A model generated the notes under the pieces. That model worked only from the letters and a program-made list of their open reading frames with translations. It had not been told where the DNA came from and searched no databases. From positions 1 through 16,178 of the forward strand of contig JAGORP010000039.1 in assembly GCA_018062725.1 (NCBI GenBank): 16,178 nucleotides of DNA, given 5' to 3'. The translations under genes were made by a program, and so were the position numbers. Positions 8,722-16,104 of the stretch are shown here, piece after piece; positions within the stretch are counted from its first letter, which is position 1; every line of letters starts with the position of its first letter. This DNA comes from Flavobacterium sp. GTDB taxonomy: Bacteria; Bacteroidota; Bacteroidia; Flavobacteriales; Flavobacteriaceae.

Positions 8722-9165
8722 TTATTCTGGTTGATTGAATATGCTCTTGTCTTGAATTAATTCGTTAATTACATCGGCCACTTCCATGAAATGTTTGATT
8801 TTCTCATCGGAAATGTTTTGTCGAACCGATTCGTTAAATCGTAACACTGTTTCTTTAGAAAGAGCCCTTTTTTCTTTTCCTTCTTCGGTTAAATAAATCA
8901 GTACACCACGACCATCATTTGGGTTCGGTTTTCGATAAATTAATCCTTTTTCTTCCATTGATTTCAGTGTACGCGTTAAACTGGTAGGTTCCATACCCAT
9001 ACGACTACTTATATTGGTTGATGGTGTACCATCTTCTCTGTCGATGCTTAATAAAGCAAAACCAACGGCCATTGAACCGCCATATTTTGTAGCTTCTTCG
9101 TTGTACATTCTTGATACGGCTTGCCAAGTCGCTCGAAGTACATAATCTATAGTTTTATCTTTCAT
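8722..9165 (-). CDS. MarR-family transcriptional regulator of the beta-oxidation operon
   Basis: A 147-residue winged-helix protein. The helix-turn-helix covers about 47-75 (STNISSRMGMEPTSLTRTLK), followed by the wing NPNDGRGVLIYLT (81-93), with helical dimerisation ends. It is the first gene of a run with the HCDH/ECH fusion, thiolase and acyl-CoA dehydrogenase. Family knowledge suggests a dimeric repressor released by a ligand; an acyl-CoA is the natural guess from context, but the sequence does not show this. A near-palindrome at 9199-9216, just upstream of a TATATTTG box, is a plausible site for self-control. The length is normal and there are no cysteines that would suggest redox sensing. 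Confidence 0.92.
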   Translation of the reverse strand: MKDKTIDYVLRATWQAVSRMYNEEATKYGGSMAVGFALLSIDREDGTPSTNISSRMGMEPTSLTRTLKSMEEKGLIYRKPNPNDGRGVLIYLTEEGKEKRALSKETVLRFNESVRQNISDEKIKHFMEVADVINELIQDKSIFNQPE

Positions 9166-9182
9166 TTTTTGATTTGAAAAAC

Positions 9183-9190
9183 CAAATATA
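9183..9190 (-). promoter_or_regulatory. Candidate -7 box (TATATTTG) of the marR/beta-oxidation operon
   Basis: The minus strand reads TATATTTG, a full match to TAnnTTTG. It ends 17 bases before the marR ATG, nearly the same spacing as the identical box before the OxyR-like gene. I see no good TTG at -33; that space is taken by the palindrome at 9199-9216. Confidence 0.5.
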
Positions 9191-9198
9191 AGAAAAAA

Positions 9199-9216
9199 TA
9201 CTATGCACGCATAATA
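9199..9216. promoter_or_regulatory. Candidate MarR operator (18-base imperfect palindrome)
   Basis: TACTATGC-AC-GCATAATA: eight-base arms match at seven of eight positions around a two-base centre. It begins eight bases upstream of the TATATTTG box of the marR operon, where a bound dimer would block polymerase. The size and symmetry fit MarR-family sites. The link to this regulator is inferred from position only. Confidence 0.45.
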
Positions 9217-9253
9217 AATTTGTGTTTTTTTATTTCTAATGTGATAAAAACAA

Positions 9254-9281
9254 AAAAGCCCCTTTTAATAAAGGAGCTTTT
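9254..9281 (-). terminator. Terminator of the small membrane-protein gene
   Basis: Arms 9254-9265 and 9270-9281 form a 12-pair stem with loop TAAT. The single imperfect pair is G-U when read on the minus strand and A-C on plus, so it is built for minus-strand RNA. A broken T tract follows (TT, then TTTTT after one G). It lies 17 bases past the stop at 9299 and separates that gene from the marR operon. Confidence 0.8.
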
Positions 9282-9298
9282 AAATTATTTGGAATACA

Positions 9299-9682
9299 TT
9301 ATTTTAGTTTTCTATTTACTAAAGCAATCATAGCTCCCATAATAGCTCCTGTAATTGTAGTGATGATAACATCAATTAAGAAATTTTGGGTGTTTAAAGG
9401 CATGTTTGAATACATAAAGAAATTCATCGAAAGCCCATTCAGAAAGCCAATAATTGTTCCCGCGGTTAAGCCAATCATTGGATTGGTAATTCCTGCCCAT
9501 TTTATAAAAATGTAGGACATAAAGAATCCGAAAGTCATACATCCTAAAAAGATAAACGTAAGATTGGTGTTTTCGTTGGCGGGATAAATATCTTTAAATA
9601 GTATTCCGTAAAAAACCCATCCTAAAAGGAAATTGGTTACACCAGCTGCAATTCCAGCTGCAATACAATTTTTTAAATTCAT
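9299..9682 (-). CDS. Small four-helix membrane protein of unknown function
   Basis: A 127-residue integral membrane protein with helices at about 8-28, 42-61, 67-89 and 102-122. Gly and Ala are abundant in the helices (IAAGIAAGVTNFLLGW, TGAIMGAMIALVN). The layout, with a Trp-Tyr-Gly turn after the first helix, is reminiscent of DUF1761-type proteins, but I cannot confirm membership. There are no catalytic residues. It sits 65 bases after the lipoprotein hydrolase gene and is followed by its own terminator, so it is either the last gene of the acyl-CoA synthetase unit or a single-gene unit. No TAnnTTTG box is visible directly before it. Confidence 0.7.
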   Translation of the reverse strand: MNLKNCIAAGIAAGVTNFLLGWVFYGILFKDIYPANENTNLTFIFLGCMTFGFFMSYIFIKWAGITNPMIGLTAGTIIGFLNGLSMNFFMYSNMPLNTQNFLIDVIITTITGAIMGAMIALVNRKLK

Positions 9683-9747
9683 TTTTTTGTTTTTTGGTTA
9701 GTTGTGTGAATTTAAGAAATTTAAGGGAGAAAATACGTGTATAAAGA

Positions 9748-10797
9748 TTATTTTTTTGAGTTAAATGATTTATTATCAACCTCTTTTAGGAATTTTATAA
9801 CACCTGGGATGTAGGTCTTTTGATCGTCGTATTGCGAAAGGTGACTTCCATTGGGGCAATATAAGAATTGTCCGTTTTGAACTTCTTTTGACATCCACTC
9901 CATGTGTTTTGGGTCCATCGTGTCATGTTTGGCACCAATCACCAGTGTTGGAGTACTTATTGTTTTTAATTTTTCTTTGACATCCCAATTTTTTAAAGTA
10001 GCATCTCCTGTAATTCCGAATTCACTTGGACCTTGCATGTAAATGTAGACATTTGGGTTCATATGTTTGAAGCATCTGTTTACGGCTTCAGGCCATTCGT
10101 TAAGAGGTTTTCTTAAAATGTGTTCGGTATAATAGTATTTGAAAAGTAAATCGGCGTATTTAGGATTTTTATAATCCTTATTTTTTTCGAAGGATTTAAT
10201 TTGTTCAAAGACTTCTTTGGGTAATTTTGGACCTAATACTTCTTCGGCATATTTATTATAATCTGGAGCACTGGACATCATATTAGAAATGATAAGTCCT
10301 TTCAAATTTTTTTGGTATTTGAAAGCATATTCCATAGCAAGAATTCCGCCCCAAGATTGCCCTAAGAGGTAAAAGTTGTCTTTATTTAGTCCGAGAGCAA
10401 TACGTACTTGTTCTACTTCTTCCACAAAACGCTCATTGGTCCAAAGTCGATTGTCATTAGGTTGATCGCTATAATAAGAGCCCAATTGATCATAATAGAT
10501 GTATTCAATACCTTCTTTTGGAAAATAACCGTCAAAACACTCGTATAATTCATGAGTAACACCAGGACCACCGTGTAGTAATAATACTTTTATTTTTGGA
10601 TTATTACCGATTCTTTTTGTCCAAACTTTGAATTCTCCGGCAGGAGTTTTTATTGGAATCATTTTAATGCCTCCCGTGTATTGATCTTCGGGACTGGCGT
10701 AATTGAAATAGTTTAAATTAGAAACTTCTTCCTTGTTTTTACAACCAAAGAATGAAATCATGAGAATTGAAAAACAAAAAAGAAGTTTAGTTTGCAT
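9748..10797 (-). CDS. Lipoprotein alpha/beta hydrolase, proline iminopeptidase-like (S33 family)
   Basis: A 349-residue hydrolase with a lipoprotein signal: hydrophobic 4-18 then SFFGC, with Cys19 acylated. The mature protein begins CKNKEE, a lysine then acidic residues shortly after the Cys. The fold marks are LLLHGGPGVTHE (oxyanion hole, about 73-83), YYDQLGSYYSDQP (101-113, typical of proline iminopeptidases), nucleophile Ser148 in GQSWGG, Asp292 in GAKHDTMDP and His319 in NGSHLSQ. All of the catalytic triad is therefore present. Family members remove N-terminal proline from peptides, but esterases share this pattern, so the substrate is uncertain. It is envelope-anchored, unlike the common cytoplasmic enzymes. 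It starts 12 bases after the acyl-CoA synthetase stop, so the two are very likely co-transcribed. Confidence 0.85.
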   Translation of the reverse strand: MQTKLLFCFSILMISFFGCKNKEEVSNLNYFNYASPEDQYTGGIKMIPIKTPAGEFKVWTKRIGNNPKIKVLLLHGGPGVTHELYECFDGYFPKEGIEYIYYDQLGSYYSDQPNDNRLWTNERFVEEVEQVRIALGLNKDNFYLLGQSWGGILAMEYAFKYQKNLKGLIISNMMSSAPDYNKYAEEVLGPKLPKEVFEQIKSFEKNKDYKNPKYADLLFKYYYTEHILRKPLNEWPEAVNRCFKHMNPNVYIYMQGPSEFGITGDATLKNWDVKEKLKTISTPTLVIGAKHDTMDPKHMEWMSKEVQNGQFLYCPNGSHLSQYDDQKTYIPGVIKFLKEVDNKSFNSKK

Positions 10798-10809
10798 AAT
10801 GAAATGAGT

Positions 10810-12582
10810 TTAGTTGTATATTTTATCGTACAGACCTTGGTATTTTTCTAAAACCACTTTACGTTTTAATTTTAGTGTAGGCGTAAGATGTCCCGCAGGA
10901 ATGGTCCATAAATCGGGGGTAAGTTCGAAACGTTTGATTTGTTCCCAGTTTCCGAATTTTTTATTCAGTTCATTGATTTCCTCTTGAATTCGATCAATTA
11001 CTTTCGGATTGCTTATAATTTCTTCATTAGACTCTCCTAAAGTGATATTGTGAATTTTAGCCCATTCTTTTACAAATTCAAACGAGGGCTGAATAAAGGC
11101 AGCAGGCATTTTTTGTCCGTCCCCAATAACCATAATCTGCTCGATGAAACGGGATTGTTTCATGGTGTTTTCTAAGATTTGAGGGGCGATATATTTTCCG
11201 CCAGAAGTTTTGAACATTTCTTTTTTACGGTCTGTAATTCTTAGGAAACCTTCGCTGTCAAATTCTCCGATATCTCCGGTATGGAAATAGCCATCCACGA
11301 TTACTTCCGTTGTTTGTTTTTCATCTTTGTAGTAGCCCATCATTACGTTAGGTCCTTTACATAGAATTTCACCGTCTTCGGCAATTTTCACTTCTACATT
11401 TTTGATGAGTTTTCCAACTGTTCCTACTTTAAATCCTTTATTTCGTAAGTCATTTACAGAAATTACTGGAGAAGTTTCAGTTAAACCATATCCTTCCATA
11501 ATCGGAATTTCGGCTGCAGCAAATACTCTAGTTAATCTGGTTTGCAAAGCGGCACTACCAGAAACCATTAAATCTAATTTACCACCTAAAGCTTCTTTCC
11601 ATTTGCTAAAAATTAATTTTCTAGCAATTTTAAGTTGAAATTCGTACCACCAGCCATTGGCGCCATAAGGTTCGTAGCGCAATCCCAAATCAATAGCCCA
11701 AAAGAAAAGTTTCTTTTTGATGCCGGTTAATTCGGTTCCTTTGGCATAAATTTTATCGTATACTTTTTCTAAAAGTCTTGGTACAGCCGACATGACATTG
11801 GGTTGTACTTCTTTTATATTATCACTAATTTTCTCGATAGATTCACCAAAATAGACGGAAACGCTATAATATTGATACAAATACAAAATCATTCTTTCGA
11901 AAATATGGCAAATAGGCAAGAAGCTCAAGGCTCTGGCATTACCTTCATTGAAAGGGATTCGTTCCGCACTATCTAAAGCGTTAGAGACGATATTTTGATG
12001 CGAAAGCATAACTCCTTTTGGTTTTCCGGTGGTACCTGAAGTATAAATAATGGTAGCTAAATCGGATGGAAGTACGTTGTTTTTTCTTTCTTCAACAAAA
12101 TGTTGTGTGGAAGTATCTTTGCCAATGGCTAAAAGATCCGACCAATGTTTTTCGCTAGGAATTTCATTGAATGTGTACACTCCAATTAAAGAAGGCACAT
12201 TGGCTTTTATGGCATTTAATTTTGTTAATACTTCTACATCCGATACAAAACAATATTTCGCTTCAGAATGATTTAAAATATATTCATAATCTTCTTGTGA
12301 AATGGTAGGATAAATTGGAACTGTTTGTGCCCCAGTTTGTAAGGCACCAATATCCATAATATTCCATTCGGTTCTATTGTTTGAAGAGATGATGGCAATC
12401 TTATCATTTTTTTGAACACCAATAGTTATCAGTGCCCTTGAAATGGTATTGGCTTGATCAATATATTCTTGTGTAGATGTTTTTACCCACTCCCCATTGT
12501 ATTTGGTTACAAGGGCATCTGGTAAATTTTGTTTATCTAGTTGATAATAAGGGAAATCAAATAGTCGAGTAATTTTGGTCAT
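10810..12582 (-). CDS. Long-chain fatty acid-CoA ligase (AMP-dependent synthetase)
   Basis: A 590-residue adenylate-forming enzyme that activates fatty acids with ATP and CoA. Motifs in order are the P-loop-like IIYTSGTTGKPKG (178-190), AVPRLLEKVYDKI (266-278), EGYGLTETSP (363-372), and YFHTGDIGEFDSEG followed by ITDRKKEMFKTSGGKYIAP (432-467). Near the end, PTLKLKRKVV holds lysines typical of the catalytic C-domain. The length and the long-chain linker motif favour long-chain substrates. It would feed the beta-oxidation operon 1.6 kb further along, although it is in a different unit. It leads a two-gene run with the S33-type lipoprotein hydrolase (12-base gap). A weak -33/-7 promoter pair is visible upstream. 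Confidence 0.94.
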   Translation of the reverse strand: MTKITRLFDFPYYQLDKQNLPDALVTKYNGEWVKTSTQEYIDQANTISRALITIGVQKNDKIAIISSNNRTEWNIMDIGALQTGAQTVPIYPTISQEDYEYILNHSEAKYCFVSDVEVLTKLNAIKANVPSLIGVYTFNEIPSEKHWSDLLAIGKDTSTQHFVEERKNNVLPSDLATIIYTSGTTGKPKGVMLSHQNIVSNALDSAERIPFNEGNARALSFLPICHIFERMILYLYQYYSVSVYFGESIEKISDNIKEVQPNVMSAVPRLLEKVYDKIYAKGTELTGIKKKLFFWAIDLGLRYEPYGANGWWYEFQLKIARKLIFSKWKEALGGKLDLMVSGSAALQTRLTRVFAAAEIPIMEGYGLTETSPVISVNDLRNKGFKVGTVGKLIKNVEVKIAEDGEILCKGPNVMMGYYKDEKQTTEVIVDGYFHTGDIGEFDSEGFLRITDRKKEMFKTSGGKYIAPQILENTMKQSRFIEQIMVIGDGQKMPAAFIQPSFEFVKEWAKIHNITLGESNEEIISNPKVIDRIQEEINELNKKFGNWEQIKRFELTPDLWTIPAGHLTPTLKLKRKVVLEKYQGLYDKIYN

Positions 12583-12608
12583 TCTATAAATAGGTGTGAT
12601 TAAGAATG

Positions 12609-12638
12609 CAAATTAAAGAAAATTAACGTAATTATCAA
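12609..12638 (-). promoter_or_regulatory. Candidate promoter of the acyl-CoA synthetase gene
   Basis: On the minus strand TTG (12638-12636) is followed after 19 bases by TTAATTTG (12616-12609), seven of eight positions of TAnnTTTG. The spacing is within the 17-23 bases known for Bacteroidota sigma-ABfr-type promoters. The box ends 26 bases before the ATG at 12582. The spacer contains a short inverted repeat, AATTA-ACG-TAATT (12621-12633), which could be an operator or mere AT-richness. Confidence 0.4.
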
Positions 12639-12645
12639 TAAATCT

Positions 12646-13128
12646 TTATTTTTTGAATTCAACTGATAAAGAATTAACACAAAAACGGGTTCCAGTCTTT
12701 GTTGGACCATCATCAAAAACATGTCCTAAATGGCCTCCACATTTGGCACATAAAATTTCGGTTCTTTGCATCCCATGAGTAGTGTCTTTTTTATATTTTA
12801 CTTTCCCGTCGATGGCATCATCAAATGAAGGCCAACCACATTCCGATTTAAATTTTGCATCACTTTTAAATAGCGGTTCTTGACAGCCACCACAGACGTA
12901 GGTGCCTTCTTCAAAATGCAAATTATATTCTCCCGTGTGAGGATATTCAGTGCCTTTTTCTCTAAGAATTCGATAGCGTTCTTCTCCAAGTTGTGTTTTC
13001 CATTCGGCATCTGTTTTTACAATTTCATATTCCATAGGTTTCTTTTTTGAAGTTCTTTTTTCTTGCCCAACGCAGGATTGAAAAACCAATAAAGTGATTA
13101 AAACGATATATTTTAGTAAATTACTCAT
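12646..13128 (-). CDS. msrB: Peptide-methionine (R)-S-oxide reductase MsrB with lipoprotein signal
   Basis: A 160-residue MsrB that reduces methionine-R-sulfoxide in damaged proteins. The catalytic Cys150 is in TGTRFCVNS. The structural zinc pairs are Cys79/Cys82 (CGGC) and Cys127/Cys130 (CAKC), and Cys97 in ECGWPSFDDAI is a likely resolving cysteine. HLGHVFDDGP (133-142) is also typical. Before the domain there is a hydrophobic segment and lipobox, VFQSC with Cys19, so the protein is predicted to be a lipoprotein facing the periplasm. An internal Met32 would give a 129-residue cytoplasmic form of normal MsrB size. The start overlaps the end of the upstream alpha/beta hydrolase gene by eight bases, so translation is probably coupled. 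Confidence 0.94.
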   Translation of the reverse strand: MSNLLKYIVLITLLVFQSCVGQEKRTSKKKPMEYEIVKTDAEWKTQLGEERYRILREKGTEYPHTGEYNLHFEEGTYVCGGCQEPLFKSDAKFKSECGWPSFDDAIDGKVKYKKDTTHGMQRTEILCAKCGGHLGHVFDDGPTKTGTRFCVNSLSVEFKK

Positions 13129-13975
13129 GTAGAAAAGATAAGGCTTTTTGGATCACTTTTTCGTCTCCTAAAATTTTTCGATGTCCTAATTTTTGAGTGA
13201 CAAAAAGTTCTCCGTTAGACAAATGTTTATGAATGTTGGTGGCGCATGAGATTGGAACTTCGTAGTCGTGCTCGTCATGAATCACTAAGGTTGGAATTTT
13301 AACTTCTTTTGCGGCAACATTGGCAGCATAATTTTCCATGGGTTCCCCAAATTTATGTTCAAATATGAGTCTCATTTTTTCGGCAACAATTGGCTTTAAT
13401 TGCAGTTTTCTGACAAATTCGTGTAAAATATCAATGATTTTGTCTCCGCTTCCAATAATAACTAATCGTTTAAGGTTTAGTTTTTGTTTTACAGAATTTA
13501 GTAATGCCATTCCACCTAATGAATGTCCAATAGCAAATTCAAATGGGCCATACAATTTTTCAAGTTCTAAGTTAGTAGCAATAAATTCAGGCATCAACGT
13601 AGTTTTGGTATCAGATTTCCCATGTGCTGGAGCATCATAACTTATCGTAGAATACCCTTTGGCAACTAATTCATCTGCAAACTTGACTAATTGGGTCCCT
13701 CTTCCTGACCAACCATGAACTAAAAGTACTTTTTTAGGGCTATCACCATAATGATAAACCACAACACTTTTGTTGATTTTAGGGATAAAAATCTTTTCTT
13801 GCTTGGCATTAGCGTCCATTTTTAACTCCCTATTTGGTGTTTTGTGTTTTATAGGTGTGGTAAAAATTTTGGCTCCAACCTTTGTTACTAAATCAGTAGA
13901 AAAAAACTGAATTACTTTAAGACTATTAATGATAACTTTCGGAACTTCAATTCCTTGTTTCTTTTTTGGCTTCAA
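13121..13975 (-). CDS. Alpha/beta hydrolase
   Basis: A 284-residue serine hydrolase of unknown substrate. LLVHGWSGRGTQ (84-95) supplies the oxyanion hole, SYDAPAHGKSD (112-122) is the usual strand-turn, Ser152 is the nucleophile in GHSLGG, Asp237 is in HDEHDYEVP, and His265 is in LGHRKIL, giving a complete triad. The first 60 residues are basic and amphipathic (MKPKKKQGIEV...), with no signal peptide, so it is probably cytoplasmic or loosely bound to the membrane. It overlaps msrB by eight bases. The pairing does not show a shared pathway, only shared transcription. It is divergent from the M48 protease gene, with 150 bases between the two starts. Confidence 0.85.
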   Translation of the reverse strand: MKPKKKQGIEVPKVIINSLKVIQFFSTDLVTKVGAKIFTTPIKHKTPNRELKMDANAKQEKIFIPKINKSVVVYHYGDSPKKVLLVHGWSGRGTQLVKFADELVAKGYSTISYDAPAHGKSDTKTTLMPEFIATNLELEKLYGPFEFAIGHSLGGMALLNSVKQKLNLKRLVIIGSGDKIIDILHEFVRKLQLKPIVAEKMRLIFEHKFGEPMENYAANVAAKEVKIPTLVIHDEHDYEVPISCATNIHKHLSNGELFVTQKLGHRKILGDEKVIQKALSFLHE

Positions 13976-14096
13976 AATGATTTAATTAAAATATACTGCA
14001 ATTTACTTCTTTTTATTTTTTGGTATGGATTTTGAATCTTAAATAAATCATAAAAATACTTTAACGTTATGATTAGCGATTTATAAAAAATTGCAT

Positions 14097-14104
14097 TAAT
14101 TTTA
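14097..14104 (+). promoter_or_regulatory. Weak candidate -7 box before the M48 protease gene
   Basis: TAATTTTA matches seven of eight positions of TAnnTTTG and ends 21 bases before the ATG at 14126, similar to the two exact boxes in this window. No TTG is found at the right distance upstream. The rest of the 150-base divergent gap (13976-14125) is AT-rich and shows nothing else I can name. Confidence 0.25.
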
Positions 14105-14125
14105 CTACAACAAAACAAACTAGAA

Positions 14126-14941
14126 ATGAAAAAAGGAATCATAGTATCAGGGATAGGATTGTTGTTGATTGCTGCATGCGCAACAAATCCATTTACAGGG
14201 GCTAAAACAATGGCATTAGTGCCAGATAGTCAGATATTTCCAATGGCTTTTCAAGAATACAATCAGTTTTTAACAGCAAATAAAGTACTAAAGGGTACTG
14301 CTGATGCCAAAAAAGTGGAGACGATTGGTTCAAAAATAAAAGTAGCTGCCGAAAGATGGTTAACGGCTAATGGAAATCCAACTTATTTAAAAGATTACGC
14401 TTGGGAATACAACCTTGTAGATAGCAAAGAAGTGAATGCTTGGTGTATGCCGGGTGGTAAAATTGTGGTTTACACAGGAATTCTTCCTATTACCAAAGAT
14501 GATTCAGGATTGGCTGCTGTAATGGGACATGAAGTAGCACACGCCTTAGCAAATCACGGTCAACAAAGAATGAGTGCCGGAATGTTACAGCAAGTTGGCG
14601 GTGTAGCAGTAGCGGTAGCAACTAGTGGGCAAGAAGCTCAAAAACAACAAGAGTTTATGCAATATTACGGATTAGCGTCACAAGTTGGCGGTATGTTGCC
14701 TTTTAGTAGAAGTCATGAAAGTGAAGCCGATAAAATTGGATTATTGTTGATGGCAATTGCAGGATACGCTCCAGAAAATGCGGTATATGTGTGGGAAAGA
14801 ATGACTGCAAAAGCGGGTGGACAGGCACCACCAGAATTTTTGAGTACGCATCCAAGTAATGAAACGCGTATTAAAAATATAACAGCAATGATTCCTGGTG
14901 TAAAAGAAGAAGCTAAAAAATTTGGTGTTACATTTAAATAA
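14126..14941 (+). CDS. M48-family zinc metalloprotease, lipoprotein
   Basis: A 271-residue envelope protease of the LoiP/YggG kind. The signal is MKKGIIVSGIGLLLIAAC with the acylated Cys at 18, followed by ATNPFTGAKTMALV, a start common in this family. The M48 core is complete: NAWCMPGGKIVVYTG (104-118), zinc site HEVAH (135-139), the third ligand Glu within HESEADKIG (197-205), and STHPSNETRI (240-249). The probable role is breakdown or quality control of misfolded envelope proteins, facing the periplasm from a lipid anchor. It is the first plus-strand gene and is followed 15 bases later by a strong terminator, so it is probably a single-gene unit. Confidence 0.93.
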   Translation: MKKGIIVSGIGLLLIAACATNPFTGAKTMALVPDSQIFPMAFQEYNQFLTANKVLKGTADAKKVETIGSKIKVAAERWLTANGNPTYLKDYAWEYNLVDSKEVNAWCMPGGKIVVYTGILPITKDDSGLAAVMGHEVAHALANHGQQRMSAGMLQQVGGVAVAVATSGQEAQKQQEFMQYYGLASQVGGMLPFSRSHESEADKIGLLLMAIAGYAPENAVYVWERMTAKAGGQAPPEFLSTHPSNETRIKNITAMIPGVKEEAKKFGVTFK

Positions 14942-14956
14942 AAATATTACTTTAGG

Positions 14957-14981
14957 AGCCCCGATTATCGGGGCTTTTTTT
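14957..14981 (+). terminator. Rho-independent terminator of the M48 protease gene
   Basis: AGCCCCGA (14957-14964), loop TTA, TCGGGGCT (14968-14975): eight perfect GC-rich pairs followed by seven T's. It is the strongest terminator in the window. Only 19 bases remain before the MFS gene start, so that gene has either read-through or a promoter inside the hairpin region or protease end. Confidence 0.93.
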
Positions 14982-15000
14982 ATGCTTTAAAAGAAACAAT

Positions 15001-16065
15001 ATGCGACCATTACAAAAGGGAGATAAAAAATTATTAAATGCGTGGGCCTTTTATGATTGGGCAAATTCAGTGTATAGTCTGGTGATTGCTTCGGCTATAT
15101 TTCCAATATTTTATGAGGCTATTTTTGCTGAAAAAAACAGAGATTATGTAGATGTTTATGGCTATCATTTTAAAGGTACTGCCATGATTACTTTTGTTAC
15201 GGCATTGGCTTTTTTAATTGTGGCCTTTATTTCTCCTATTTTATCCGGAATCGCAGATTATGTAGGGAACAAATTAGCTTTTTTACGTTTTTTCTGTTAC
15301 ATGGGTGGACTTTCATGTATCGGTTTGTATTGGTTTACGATTGATAATTTTTTTATTAGTTATACCATTTATTTATTCGGATTGGTAGGTTTTTGGGCAA
15401 GTTTAGTGTTTTATAATTCCTATTTACCAGACATCGCTTTTCCAGAACAACAAGATAGGGTGAGTGCCCGTGGCTTTTCAATGGGATATATTGGAAGTAC
15501 TATTTTGTTAATTATCAATTTAGCTATGGTCATGTCGGTCCCAAAAGAAGCTCCTCTACAAGATAAAATTGAAATGATGCGTTATTCGTTTGTATTGGTA
15601 GGCATTTGGTGGATCGGATTTAGTCATATTACGTATTATTTTTTACCCAAAGGGGTTTCAACGGGACATAAAGTAACTCGGGCGGTTTTGTTTGACGGAT
15701 TTGATGAATTAAAATTAGTTTGGAAGGATGTCAAAAAAAATCTGGTATTAAAAAGATACTTAACGAGTTATTTTGTTTTTATCATGGCGGTACAAACTGT
15801 TATGTTAGTGGCAACTTATTTTGGTGCCGAAGAAATTAATTGGGAAACCGACAGTCAGAAAACAACCGGATTAATTATTAGTATATTAGTAATTCAAATT
15901 GTAGCCGTACTTGGCGCTTTTTTAACCTCAAGAGCTTCTGGAAAGTTCGGAAATATTAATACTTTAATTTTTTTAAATGCCTTTTGGGTAGTACTTTGTT
16001 TAGTTGCCTACTTTGTTGAAACACCCAATCAATTTTATGGAGTTGCTGGCTGGAGAATTCAATAA
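15001..16065 (+). pseudogene. UMF1-family MFS transporter, 3' end lost to an IS30-family insertion
   Basis: The product begins MRPLQKGDKKLLNAWAFYDW, the opening of the UMF1 (Atg22-like) branch of the major facilitator superfamily. GIADYVGNKLAFLRFF (83-98) and YNSYLPDIA (138-146) are further family marks. Nine membrane helices can be placed (about 22-40, 62-85, 94-112, 118-138, 160-179, 196-214, 254-272, 290-310, 320-338). Relatives are about 430-450 residues with 12 helices; this one stops at 354. Native sequence runs to about residue 350 (FYGVAG, base 16050). The last residues WRIQ and the stop are encoded by the insertion sequence end. A protein lacking the last three helices is unlikely to transport. 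The substrate of the intact form is unknown to me. Confidence 0.85.
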
Positions 16066-16072
16066 CTTAATG

Positions 16073-16100
16073 CAACAAATGATAAATTTTATCTTTGTTG
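16073..16100 (+). repeat. Hairpin at the IS left end, overlapping the transposase promoter
   Basis: CAACAAA (16073-16079) and GATAA (16081-16085) pair with TTATC (16089-16093) and TTTGTTG (16094-16100), with one unpaired T at 16080 and loop ATT: 12 pairs. It stops four bases before the transposase ATG. Transcripts entering from the MFS gene would fold this and hide the start region. The right arm also contains TATCTTTG (16090-16097), an exact TAnnTTTG match, so a transcript starting at the element's own promoter would lack the hairpin. Confidence 0.65.
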
Positions 16101-16104
16101 AATT

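Noticed and set aside
9709..9726. Nine-base tandem repeat AATTTAAGA/AATTTAAGG upstream of the small membrane protein gene
   Set aside because: Two AT-rich copies are expected by chance at this base composition, and no promoter lies next to them.
9594..9779. Minus-strand 61-residue frame overlapping the small membrane protein gene
   Set aside because: It is out of frame with both neighbouring genes, overlaps each of them, and has no family features.
12621..12633. Inverted repeat AATTA-ACG-TAATT before the acyl-CoA synthetase gene
   Set aside because: It is too short and AT-rich to claim as an operator on its own. It is mentioned only within the promoter entry.
12798..13010. Minus-strand 70-residue frame inside msrB
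   Set aside because: It is an alternative frame of a gene whose catalytic motifs are all intact in the main frame.
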